Below, piece by piece: positions 25,986-34,433 of a stretch of 64,000 nt of DNA (positions within the stretch are counted from its first letter, which is position 1; every line of letters begins with the position of its first letter). The position numbers and the translations under genes were made by a program. The notes beneath the pieces are model-generated. The model searched no databases, had not been told where the DNA came from, and was given only the letters and a program-made list of their open reading frames with translations. The DNA is from Pseudomonadota bacterium. Its GTDB lineage: Bacteria; Pseudomonadota; Alphaproteobacteria; Rhizobiales; Xanthobacteraceae. The stretch is from the NCBI GenBank assembly GCA_023404705.1, contig JAEYAU010000261.1, positions 95,533 to 159,532 of the forward strand. The letters are read 5' to 3'.

Positions 25986-27548
25986 ATGCTGTTCCACGCT
26001 CCGATCTTCCTGCTGGTCTTTTTGCCGATCACGCTCAGTCTCTATCTCTGGATGGAGCGGCGTGCGCCGGCGGGCGCCTCGATCGGCTTCCTCGCGTTCG
26101 CCTCGCTCATCTTCTATGGCTGGTGGAATCCGCTCTACCTGCCGCTCCTTCTCGGCTCGATGGTCTTCAATTTCGTGGTCGGCCGCGCGATCGCGCCGGA
26201 TGCCGGGACAAGCGCACGCAAGGCTCTGCTGATCGTCGGCATTGCGGCGAACCTCGGCGTGCTCGCCTTGTTCAAATATGCCGACTTCGCGATCCGCACC
26301 ATCAACGTGCTGTCGGATCGCAATCTGCCCGAATGGGGCATCCTGCTGCCGCTCGCGATATCGTTCTTCACCTTCCAGCAGATCGCGTTTCTCGCCGACT
26401 CCTATCAGGGCAAGGCACCCGAGCGCAGCTTCCCGGCCTATTGCCTCTTCATCACGTTCTTCCCGCATCTCATCGCGGGCCCGATCGTGCATCACAGCGA
26501 GATGATGCCGCAGTTCGCGCGTCTCTATTCGGGCGACCGACGTTCCGCCGAGGAAGTGTGGCGCGATCTCGCCGTGGGCTTTGCGATCTTCGCGATCGGC
26601 CTCGCCAAGAAGGTGTTCTTCGCGGACCGGTTCGCAACCTGGTCAGACAATGTGTTTCGCGCAGCCGATGCGGGCCTCGAGCTGTCCTTCATCGAAGCCT
26701 GGCTCGGCACCGCCTGTTTCACGCTGCAGATCTACCTGGACTTCTCCGGCTACTCCGACATGGCGATCGGTCTGGCGCGACTGTTCGGCGTGAAGCTGCC
26801 GCTCAACTTCGACTCGCCCTACAAGGCGACGAGCATCATCGAGTTCTGGCGCCGCTGGCACATGACGCTCTCGCGCTTCCTGCGCGATTATTTGTACGTG
26901 CCGCTCGGCGGAAACCGGCAGGGCGCGACGCGCCGCTATCTCAACGTCATGATCGTGATGCTGCTCGGCGGCCTCTGGCATGGTGCCTCCTGGACCTTCG
27001 TGCTCTGGGGCGGGCTGCACGGGCTCTACCTGATGATCAACCACGCTTGGCGCGCCTGGGCGGCGCGTGGCGGACCTCGGATCGGAACGGTCGCCGGCGG
27101 CTTGCTCACGCTGCTCGCCGTGATGATCGCCTGGGTCTTCTTCCGCGCCGAGAGCTTCGACGGCGCGCTGCGGCTGCTGCGGGCCATGGCCGGCTTCGAC
27201 GGCATCGCCCTGCCGTTCCACTGGCAGCCCGGCTTCGGCCGGCTCATCGCGTGGGAGCCGTTCGCGAGCATCTTTCATTTCAAGCCGATGCCGGCCTACA
27301 GCGGGGGCAACCAGATCGCCTGGGTCGTGCTCGGCTTCCTCGCCATGTGGCTGCTGCCGAACACGCAGGAAATCATGCGCAAGTGGCACCCGGCGTTCGA
27401 AGCCGTGGCCGCGCCGCGTGGCATCCAGGCTTGGATCACGTGGCGGCCGAACGCCCTCACGGGCGTGGTCTTCGCTGCCATGACGCTCGCCGTCACCATC
27501 ATCGTGCTGCAGGGCAAGGCGGGTGAGTTCATCTATTTCCAGTTCTGA
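25986..27548 (+). CDS. MBOAT membrane O-acyltransferase (AlgI-like)
   Basis: A 520-residue multi-span membrane protein starting MLFHAPIFLLVFLPITLSLY, the usual AlgI-type opening. It carries the MBOAT core WRRWHMTLSRFLRDYLYVPL (His292) and GGLWHGASWTFVLWGGLHG with the conserved His332. AlgI-like MBOATs take acyl groups from a cytoplasmic donor to the periplasmic side for polysaccharide O-acetylation. The next gene encodes an SGNH partner and overlaps its 3' end, a pairing like AlgI with AlgJ/AlgX. It implies O-acetyl groups on the island's glycan, added outside the inner membrane. Confidence 0.92.
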   Translation: MLFHAPIFLLVFLPITLSLYLWMERRAPAGASIGFLAFASLIFYGWWNPLYLPLLLGSMVFNFVVGRAIAPDAGTSARKALLIVGIAANLGVLALFKYADFAIRTINVLSDRNLPEWGILLPLAISFFTFQQIAFLADSYQGKAPERSFPAYCLFITFFPHLIAGPIVHHSEMMPQFARLYSGDRRSAEEVWRDLAVGFAIFAIGLAKKVFFADRFATWSDNVFRAADAGLELSFIEAWLGTACFTLQIYLDFSGYSDMAIGLARLFGVKLPLNFDSPYKATSIIEFWRRWHMTLSRFLRDYLYVPLGGNRQGATRRYLNVMIVMLLGGLWHGASWTFVLWGGLHGLYLMINHAWRAWAARGGPRIGTVAGGLLTLLAVMIAWVFFRAESFDGALRLLRAMAGFDGIALPFHWQPGFGRLIAWEPFASIFHFKPMPAYSGGNQIAWVVLGFLAMWLLPNTQEIMRKWHPAFEAVAAPRGIQAWITWRPNALTGVVFAAMTLAVTIIVLQGKAGEFIYFQF

Positions 27549-28473
27549 GCGTCGCGACGGCACGAAGCGGTTCGCCATGGCGTTTCTCGCCGTCTTCGTG
27601 CTCGGCGCCGCGATCTTCGTGGTCGGAAGCGAGATGCTGATCCGCTACGTCGCGGCACCGGCCGACGACTTCGAGCGCTATCGGCTCCTCTTTCGTTCCG
27701 CCACGGCGCCGATCGCGGTGTTCGGCGACTCCCAGGTCGCCAATGCGATCGTCACGAGCCCGGACGTGGTCAATCTCGGCTACCCGGCCGAGACGCTGCC
27801 GCTGATGTTGTTCAAGGCGGAAGCCTTTGCGGGCGCGAAGAAACCGAAGGGCGTCATTCTCCAGCTCTCGCCACAGCAGTTCGCGATCTACCGCGCCGAG
27901 AATGCTCAGGACGAGTTCCGCCAGGAGCTGCTCGGCGGGTCCGAACCGCTGCTCCAGTTCACGCGGCCGCACTTCCGGCGCTATCTCCTCGCGCATTGGC
28001 AGGCCTTATTCCACAGGTGGACGTCGTCTCCCGCCAAGGGCACAGCTGCGCCGCAGGAGCCGCGCTCGTTCGCGGATTGGCCAGCGGCGGAGCAGCGCCG
28101 CAACGCGGAGATCCGGGTTCAACTGCACGCGCCGCTTCCGGCCGGCAGCGCCACGGAGCGGCTGCTGCGAAGCCTGCGTGACACGCTCGTCGATCTTCGC
28201 AAGCGTGGCATCGCGACCTGCGTGGTGCGCTACCCTCTGAGCGAGGTGTATCGGAAAGCGGCCTCGGCCGTGCCGAGCTTTGCGATGCTGTCCTCCCGCG
28301 TGGAGGATCTGACGCGCGAGCAAGGTGCGACCTTCGTCGATCTCAGCGACGCGTTGCCTGATCGGCTGCTCGGTGACCCGGATCACGTCGGCCCTGCGGG
28401 ACGGGCCACCGTGACCGCCATGGTGATCGATCGATGTTTCGCCGACCGAACGGCTCGGCAGATGCGCCCATGA
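27523..28473 (+). CDS. SGNH-fold O-acetylation partner (AlgJ/AlgX-like)
   Basis: A 316-residue protein with one N-terminal membrane anchor (MAFLAVFVLGAAIFVVG, about 19-35) and an extracytoplasmic SGNH domain: IAVFGDSQVANAI puts the nucleophile at Ser70, and GDPDHVGPAG gives the Asp285/His288 pair. Such proteins receive acetyl groups exported by an MBOAT and place them on polysaccharide hydroxyls. The GTG start overlaps the MBOAT gene by 26 bp; an ATG at 27577 would remove the residues before the anchor. It overlaps the next glycosyltransferase by ATGA. Confidence 0.8.
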   Translation: MSSSISSSERRDGTKRFAMAFLAVFVLGAAIFVVGSEMLIRYVAAPADDFERYRLLFRSATAPIAVFGDSQVANAIVTSPDVVNLGYPAETLPLMLFKAEAFAGAKKPKGVILQLSPQQFAIYRAENAQDEFRQELLGGSEPLLQFTRPHFRRYLLAHWQALFHRWTSSPAKGTAAPQEPRSFADWPAAEQRRNAEIRVQLHAPLPAGSATERLLRSLRDTLVDLRKRGIATCVVRYPLSEVYRKAASAVPSFAMLSSRVEDLTREQGATFVDLSDALPDRLLGDPDHVGPAGRATVTAMVIDRCFADRTARQMRP

Positions 28474-29486
28474 AGATTGCCATCAACACCCGGCCGGTCG
28501 ACGGCCCCTGGGGCGGCGGCAACCGTTTCGTGCTCGCGCTCGCGGCCGCCGCCCGTGCGCGCGGCCACGAGGTCGCGTTCGAGCTCTCGCCCGACGTCGA
28601 TCTCGCTCTGATGATCGATCCGCGCGCGCGCAACCCGCAATTGACCTTCACGCCCGGGCGCCTGCTGGAGCACAAGCGCGCGCATCCGAGCACGATCGTG
28701 GTGCATCGGATCAATGAATGCGACGAGCGTAAAGGCACCCGCACGATCAACTGGCGCCTGCGGCTCGCGAACCATGTGGCCGATCACACGGTGTTCATCG
28801 CCAGCTGGCTGAAGGAGCTCTCGGTCTGGCGCCGCGACACGCCCTTCTCGAGTATTCTCAATGGCGCCGACGAAGAGATCTTTCGCCGCGACAGCGCCCT
28901 CACCTGGAATGGCCAGGAGCCGATGCGCCTCGTGACGCATCATTGGGGCGGACACGCGAAGAAAGGCTGGGACGTCTATCGGCGGATCGACGGCCTTCTC
29001 GAAGCGCCGCGCTGGCGCGGCCGTCTGTCGTTCACCTATATCGGCAATGCGCCATCGGGCGTCGAGGTGCGGCATGTCAGGATCGTCCCGCCGCTCGACG
29101 GTGCCGCGCTCGCGGCCGCTCTTGCGGACAATCACGTCTACATCACGGCATCGGTGAACGAGCCGGCCGGCATGCATCATGTCGAGGGCGCGATGCTCGG
29201 GCTCCCGCTGCTCTATCGACGCAGCGGCGCGCTGCCCGAATACTGCCGTGAGTGCGGCGAGGCCTTCGACGGCGCCGACGACATCGAGCCGGCGCTCGAA
29301 CGGATGGTCGCGCGGTATCAGGAGTGGAAGGCGGCTGTCGGCCGTTATCCCAACACGGCGACACGCATGACCACAGCCTATCTGGATTTGTTCGAGCGGC
29401 TGCATGCGGACCGTTCGGCCATCATCGCGCAACGCGCGGGACGGAGCGACTGGCTCGCCTCCGCGCTGCTGAGACTTCCCCTTTGA
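28470..29486 (+). CDS. Glycosyltransferase (GT-B)
   Basis: A 338-residue protein starting MKIAINTRPVDGPWGGGNRF, a typical acceptor-side glycine-rich GT-B start. HTVFIASWLKELSVW, SILNGADEEIF, LVTHHWGGHAKKGWDVY and EPAGMHHVEGAMLGLPLLY follow, the last corresponding to the E-x7-E donor motif. Predicted to act in the cytoplasm on the lipid-linked glycan. The ATG at 28470 is preferred over an upstream in-frame start because it overlaps the SGNH stop and begins the homology. The stop overlaps the next gene's ATG (TGATG). Confidence 0.82.
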   Translation: MKIAINTRPVDGPWGGGNRFVLALAAAARARGHEVAFELSPDVDLALMIDPRARNPQLTFTPGRLLEHKRAHPSTIVVHRINECDERKGTRTINWRLRLANHVADHTVFIASWLKELSVWRRDTPFSSILNGADEEIFRRDSALTWNGQEPMRLVTHHWGGHAKKGWDVYRRIDGLLEAPRWRGRLSFTYIGNAPSGVEVRHVRIVPPLDGAALAAALADNHVYITASVNEPAGMHHVEGAMLGLPLLYRRSGALPEYCRECGEAFDGADDIEPALERMVARYQEWKAAVGRYPNTATRMTTAYLDLFERLHADRSAIIAQRAGRSDWLASALLRLPL

Positions 29487-30460
29487 TGGCACGCACCGCT
29501 CTCATCATCGGCGCGAGCGGGCAGGACGGCGCCTATCTGGCGCGCCTGCTGCTCGCCAAGGACTACGAGGTCCACGGCACCTCGCGCGACGCGGAGCTCG
29601 CCTCGCTGCAGGGGCTGACCGCGCTCGGCATTCGCGACGAGGTGCGGATGCACTCGGTCTCGCCGGTAGATTTCCGCTCGGTGGTCCAGGCGATCGAGCG
29701 CATCAGGCCGCAGGAGATCTACAACCTCGCGGGCCAGTCGTCCGTCGCGATGTCCTTCACGCAGCCGGTCGAGACCATCGAGAGCATCGTGAACGGTACG
29801 CTCAACATGCTCGAAGCCGTTCGCTTCATCGATCCGGCGATCCGCTTCTATCATGCGGGCTCCTCCGAGTGCTTCGGCGACACGGGGGAGAATGCCGCGG
29901 ATGAGCTCACCGCGTTCCGCCCGCGTAGCCCCTACGGCGTCGCCAAGGCCGCGGCCATCGCGCTCACCGCCAACTACCGCGAGGCCTACGGCCTGTTCGC
30001 CTGCTCGGGACTGCTGTTCAACCACGAGTCCCCGCTGCGGCCGGATCGTTTCGTCACGCGCAAGATCACTGCTGCCGCGGCGCGCATCGCGGCGGGAAGC
30101 CGTCAGCGCCTGAAGCTCGGCAACCTGTCCATCCGCCGCGACTGGGGGTGGGCCCCGGATTATGTCGAGGCCATGTGGGCCATGCTGCAGCACGAGCGCG
30201 CCGAGAATTTCGTCATCGCGTCGGGCGTCGCCCATCGGCTCGAGGATTTCGTGGCGGCCGCCTTCGGCGAGGCCGGGCTCGATTGGCGCGATCACGTCGA
30301 TCACGACCCGGCGCTCGCGCGCCCGACCGATATCTTCTTTTCGGTCGGCAACGCCGGAAAGGCCGCCAGCGCGCTCGGCTGGAAGCCGAAGGTCGACTTC
30401 CGCGGTGTCGTCGCGCGCATGATGCGCGCCGAACGTGAAGGCGCGGGGGCCGTGTCGTGA
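29486..30460 (+). CDS. GDP-mannose 4,6-dehydratase-like SDR
   Basis: A 324-residue extended [57 protein letters not shown] and LLFNHESPLRPDRFVTRKIT. These are Gmd-family blocks, including the SSE and YxxxK catalytic residues, but it is shorter than, and clearly different from, the canonical Gmd at 36,034. It may be a second GDP-mannose dehydratase, or one acting on another sugar nucleotide (for example in deoxytalose or rhamnose routes). It overlaps the GTG of the next gene. Confidence 0.78.
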   Translation: MARTALIIGASGQDGAYLARLLLAKDYEVHGTSRDAELASLQGLTALGIRDEVRMHSVSPVDFRSVVQAIERIRPQEIYNLAGQSSVAMSFTQPVETIESIVNGTLNMLEAVRFIDPAIRFYHAGSSECFGDTGENAADELTAFRPRSPYGVAKAAAIALTANYREAYGLFACSGLLFNHESPLRPDRFVTRKITAAAARIAAGSRQRLKLGNLSIRRDWGWAPDYVEAMWAMLQHERAENFVIASGVAHRLEDFVAAAFGEAGLDWRDHVDHDPALARPTDIFFSVGNAGKAASALGWKPKVDFRGVVARMMRAEREGAGAVS

Positions 30461-31587
30461 ACGCGCGCGCGGCTCTCTCACGCTTCAAGTCGGCGGGTTA
30501 CGCGGCGACCGCGCTGGGTCATCGCGCGCTCGCCGGCGTCGGCCTCGCGCCGCAACGCCCGCCGGTCGGCATCGTCATCGAGCGCGCCGACTGGGCGATC
30601 CGCTGGTGGGGCACCTTTACGGCCGAGGCCGCCAATCGCATCGCGCCCGGTACGGCTTGGATCACCACGGATCCGGCCGCGCTCACCTCCGGGGTCGTGG
30701 AGTTCGGTTCGCAATACCAATGGGTCGCCTGGGGACGCTTCCTGTCGCGGCGATGCCGGTTCGTGACGACCTTCTTCCACGGCAAGCCCGAGGACGGGCC
30801 CGAAGTCGCCGAGCACATCAAGCAGTTTCTCGAAACCGTCCCGAGGCTCGATCGCATCGTTGCATCCGCCGGCATCGTGCGCGAGCGCCTGCTGTCCTGG
30901 GGCGTTCCGGCCGCGAAGATCGTGCAGATTCCGATCGGCTGTGAAACCGACCGCTTCCTGCCGCCGAGCGAGGACGAGCGCCGCGCCGCCCGCGCGCGCT
31001 TCGGCATTCGCGAGCACGAGATCGTCGTCGGCTCCTTCCAGAAGGATGGGGTCGGCTGGGGCGACGGCATCGAGCCGAAGCCGATCAAGGGTCCGGACGT
31101 CTTTCTCGCGGCCGTCGAGCGGCTCGCGAAGGATCTTCCGGTCTTTGTCCTCCTCTCGGGGCCCGCGCGCGGTTTCGTGAAGAGCGGCCTGGAGCGCCTC
31201 GGCGTTCGCTATGCCCATGACTATGCGCCGGACCGCGATGCGCTCGCGCGACTCTACCATGCGCTCGATCTCTATCTCGTCACGAGCCGCGAGGAGGGCG
31301 GCCCCATGGCGCTGATGGAGAGCATGTCCTCGGGCGTGCCGGTCGTGTCCACGCGCGTCGGCATGGCGCCTGACCTGATCCGCGACGGAGAGAGCGGGGC
31401 GCTTGTCGCTGTCGACGACGTCGACGCGATCGCGCAGTGCGCGCGCGAGCTGCTGGCCTTGCCGGACCATGCGGCCGCGCTCAAGGCCGCGGCGCGAGAG
31501 GCCGTCATGGTCGCGGACTGGTCCGTCGTCGGCCGTCGTCATCTGCATGAAGTGTGGCAGCCGCTCCTGGCAGAGCAGGCCGGATGA
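30457..31587 (+). CDS. Glycosyltransferase, GT4 family
   Basis: A 376-residue GT-B protein with GTG start (GTGA overlap). HGKPEDGPEVAEHIKQF, IVQIPIGCETDRFLPP, GSFQKDGVGWGDG, IKGPDVFLAAVERL and SREEGGPMALMESMSSGVPV with VSTRVGMAPDLI identify GT4; the EGGPMALME segment holds the paired glutamates that bind the donor nucleotide sugar. It should add one sugar in the cytoplasm. Its stop overlaps the ATG of the following glycosyltransferase. Confidence 0.87.
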   Translation: MNARAALSRFKSAGYAATALGHRALAGVGLAPQRPPVGIVIERADWAIRWWGTFTAEAANRIAPGTAWITTDPAALTSGVVEFGSQYQWVAWGRFLSRRCRFVTTFFHGKPEDGPEVAEHIKQFLETVPRLDRIVASAGIVRERLLSWGVPAAKIVQIPIGCETDRFLPPSEDERRAARARFGIREHEIVVGSFQKDGVGWGDGIEPKPIKGPDVFLAAVERLAKDLPVFVLLSGPARGFVKSGLERLGVRYAHDYAPDRDALARLYHALDLYLVTSREEGGPMALMESMSSGVPVVSTRVGMAPDLIRDGESGALVAVDDVDAIAQCARELLALPDHAAALKAAAREAVMVADWSVVGRRHLHEVWQPLLAEQAG

Positions 31588-32678
31588 GCTCTGCGGTGAG
31601 CGACGCGCAGCGGACGTTCTATCGCTGGGCGATGGGCGCGGCCGCTCTCGGCGGTCTGCCATTCCGCCGCCGTGAGGTCATTGCGGTCTCCTACGGCGGC
31701 GCGCGTGCGGGCGATGCGGGCGGGCCGCTGGTCAAGCGCCGCATCCTCGGCGAACGCTTTCCGGACCACCGGTTCGGCTACTCGCTGTTCTACATTCTCT
31801 CCAACGCCATCTATCTGCCGCAAGGTGTTATCGACGCGGTGCACCGCGCGCGCGTACCGATCGTGCTCAACCAGAACGGCGTGTTTTATCCATCCTGGTA
31901 CCCCGACGGTTGGCAGCGCGAGAACGCGCGCATGGCTGCGGTGCATCGCATCGCATCGCACGTGCTCTATCAGAGCGCCTTCTGCCGCAGCTGCGCGGAG
32001 CGATATCTCGGGCGGCGCGACGGCACGTCGGAGATCCTCTACAACGCGGTCGACGTGGAGCACTTCACTCCCGCCGCAGCGAACGAGCGCGCGGGGCCGT
32101 TCACGTTCCTGGTCACTGGCAAGATCGGAAGCTCAACGGCCTATCGGCTCACCGCGTCGATCGAAGGCCTCGCGGCCGCGCGTCGCGGCGGAGCGGATGT
32201 CCGACTGACCGTAGCCGGTGTTGTGGAGCGGCAGATCGAAGCGCAGGCCCGCATGCTCGCCGAGCAGCAGGGCATTGCCGATCATGTGGCCTTCACGGGA
32301 CCGTACTCCGGCGCCACCGCGCCGGCGATCTATCGCGCGGCCGACGCCTATCTGATGCTGAAGCACAACGACCCGTGTCCCAACGTCGTGCTTGAAGCCT
32401 TGGCGACCGGCCTGCCGATCCTCTATTCGCGCTCGGGCGGCGTCCCCGAGCTGGTTGGCGACGAGGCCGGCGTGCCCTTGCCGGTCCCCGAGACCTTTGA
32501 CGACACGCCGACGCCTGTGCCGGCCGCGATCGCGGCCGGCATGGCACGGATCGTGGAGGGCCGTGAGGCGATGAGCCGCGCGGCGCGTGCGCGGGCGGTC
32601 GAGCGCTTCGGCCTCACGGCCTGGCTCGATCGCCACGAGCGCTTGTTCCGCGATCTGCTGGGGCATCCCGGCGCATGA
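31584..32678 (+). CDS. Glycosyltransferase, GT4 family
   Basis: A 364-residue GT-B protein. NQNGVFYPSWYPDGWQREN, HVLYQSAFCRSCAERYLG, ILYNAVDVEHFTP, FLVTGKIGSSTAYRL and CPNVVLEALATGLPILYSR with GGVPELVGDEAG are typical GT4 blocks, though the first acidic residue of E-x7-E is replaced (CPNVVLEA). Start at the ATG 31584 overlapping the previous stop. A 73-bp gap follows before the methyltransferase, the first clear pause in a long overlapping run. Confidence 0.85.
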   Translation: MSSAVSDAQRTFYRWAMGAAALGGLPFRRREVIAVSYGGARAGDAGGPLVKRRILGERFPDHRFGYSLFYILSNAIYLPQGVIDAVHRARVPIVLNQNGVFYPSWYPDGWQRENARMAAVHRIASHVLYQSAFCRSCAERYLGRRDGTSEILYNAVDVEHFTPAAANERAGPFTFLVTGKIGSSTAYRLTASIEGLAAARRGGADVRLTVAGVVERQIEAQARMLAEQQGIADHVAFTGPYSGATAPAIYRAADAYLMLKHNDPCPNVVLEALATGLPILYSRSGGVPELVGDEAGVPLPVPETFDDTPTPVPAAIAAGMARIVEGREAMSRAARARAVERFGLTAWLDRHERLFRDLLGHPGA

Positions 32679-32751
32679 TTCTTATCCTTGTCCTTGACGG
32701 CCCGCCGTCGCGGCGCCCGCCAGTCCCTGAATTCCGCTCGCGAGTCCAAGT

Positions 32752-33522
32752 ATGAAGCGTGTTGCCCTTGCCCTAGCCGATCTGCTCGCGGTCCTCTGGC
32801 AGCTGCTGCCACGCCGGCTCCGGCACGTCTTCCTCAAAGGCCTGTTCGTGCTGGAGTCGCGCGGTTCCGACACGGGGGCAGGGCTGGCGCGCCTGTTCGC
32901 GATCCAGGACGACCTGGAGCACGTCGTGAACGAGCGCGCGCTGGTCCACGGCCAGGGTGTGCACCCCAAGCACCGCTTGATGCGCTACCACGACTTCTTC
33001 GTCGAACGCATCGCGAACGGCCAGAAGGTGTTGGATGTCGGTTGCGGTTATGGGGCTGTTGCCCGTACGATCGCCCGAGAACGGCCGGGGGCTAGGGTCG
33101 TGGGCGTCGACTACGATAAGGGGCGGCTCGCGCAAGCGCGCGCGGCCGACAATCCATCAAATCTCGAGTTCGTCGAGACCGATGCCACGCGCGCGCTTCC
33201 CACGGGCCCGTGGGACGTTGTGGTGCTGTCCAATGTGCTGGAGCACATCACTGATCGCGTCGGGTTTCTGTCGACGTTGATCGCGAAGACCGATGCGCGT
33301 CGTTTCCTCATTCGCGTGCCGTTGTTCGAGCGCGATTGGAAGCTGCCCATGCGGCGCGAGGTCGGCGCCAACTACTATTCGGATCCCGACCACAAGATCG
33401 AGCCCATGCTCTCCGAATTCCGCGCCGAGACCGGCGCGGCCGGTCTCGCGATCGACGAGCTGCTGACGCCGTGGGGCGAGATCTGGGCATCGCTTCATCC
33501 CGTCGGGAAGTCGCTGTCATGA
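32752..33522 (+). CDS. SAM-dependent class I methyltransferase
   Basis: A 256-residue protein with KVLDVGCGYGAVARTIARE (motif I), VVGVDYD, NLEFVETDATRALP, WDVVVLSNVLEHITDRVGFL and IRVPLFERDW, a complete class I methyltransferase core; an N-terminal helical part of about 90 residues precedes it. Likely targets are a sugar hydroxyl or glycan terminus. Its stop overlaps the ATG of the GT2 gene at 33519. Confidence 0.85.
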   Translation: MKRVALALADLLAVLWQLLPRRLRHVFLKGLFVLESRGSDTGAGLARLFAIQDDLEHVVNERALVHGQGVHPKHRLMRYHDFFVERIANGQKVLDVGCGYGAVARTIARERPGARVVGVDYDKGRLAQARAADNPSNLEFVETDATRALPTGPWDVVVLSNVLEHITDRVGFLSTLIAKTDARRFLIRVPLFERDWKLPMRREVGANYYSDPDHKIEPMLSEFRAETGAAGLAIDELLTPWGEIWASLHPVGKSLS

Positions 33523-34406
33523 CGGTGCCGGCCATCAGCATCATCGTGCCTTGCTACAATGGCGGACGATATCTCGATGCGCTGCTGGCCAGCATCGCGG
33601 CTCAGACCTTCCGTGATTTCGAGATCGTCATTGTCGATGACGGTTCGACCGAGCAGGCGACGCTGGACAAGCTCGCCTCCCTCGATCCCGGCATCCGTGT
33701 CGTCCATCAGGAGAACCGCGGCCTTGCCGCCGCACGCAACACCGGCTTTCGCGAAGCACGTTCGGACCTCGTCCTGCCGCTCGACTGCGATGATCAGCTC
33801 GCTCCCTCGTTTCTGGCCGAGACCCATTGCCTTCTCACATCCGCGCCTGACGATGTGGCCTTCGTTTTCACGCACATGCGTCTCGTCGGCGCCCGCACCG
33901 GCGTGCGCCCGTGCCATTTCGACCGCTTCGACCAGCTGTTCCTCAACGATCTGCCCTACGGGATGTTGATCCGCAAGCGTGCCTGGGAAGCCGTCGGCGG
34001 CTACGACGAGTCGATGCGCGAGGGATATGAGGACTGGGAGTTCAACATCCGCGTCGCGGCGTCGGGCTATCGCGGCATCGAGGTGGCGAAGCCGCTGTTG
34101 ATCTATCATGTCAGCGCCAGCGGCATGCTGATCAGCGTCTCGATTCCGCGGCACGGTGCCTTGTGGCGCCGCATTCGTGACAAGCACCGCGATCTATTTC
34201 GGCCGTCCGCGCTCTTATCCCAATGGCGTAAGCGCAATGAGGGGACCCGCAAGGATGGGGCAGGCCGGATCTCCCTCGCGGCCGGCACGAGCCTTTTGCT
34301 GCTCGCCAGTATGCTGCCCGAAGCCTGGTTCGGCCGCTTGTTCCATCGCGCGCTGATGACCTCCCGCTGGTGGGAGTCCCGCCGGCGCGATGCGGTCGCG
34401 CAGTAA
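33519..34406 (+). CDS. Glycosyltransferase, GT2 family
   Basis: A 295-residue GT-A protein: ISIIVPCYNGGRYLDALL, EIVIVDDGSTEQATL, AAARNTGFREARSDLVLPLD and CDDQLAPSFL, where the acidic cluster binds the metal and nucleotide sugar, then GGYDESMREGYEDWEF with the ED acceptor-site motif. A hydrophobic stretch near the C-terminus (SLLLLASMLPEAWF) may touch the membrane. Start at the ATG 33519 overlapping the methyltransferase stop. manC follows after 27 bp. Confidence 0.9.
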   Translation: MTVPAISIIVPCYNGGRYLDALLASIAAQTFRDFEIVIVDDGSTEQATLDKLASLDPGIRVVHQENRGLAAARNTGFREARSDLVLPLDCDDQLAPSFLAETHCLLTSAPDDVAFVFTHMRLVGARTGVRPCHFDRFDQLFLNDLPYGMLIRKRAWEAVGGYDESMREGYEDWEFNIRVAASGYRGIEVAKPLLIYHVSASGMLISVSIPRHGALWRRIRDKHRDLFRPSALLSQWRKRNEGTRKDGAGRISLAAGTSLLLLASMLPEAWFGRLFHRALMTSRWWESRRRDAVAQ

Positions 34407-34433
34407 TCTCACGATCCGGAAGCCACCTCAGCC

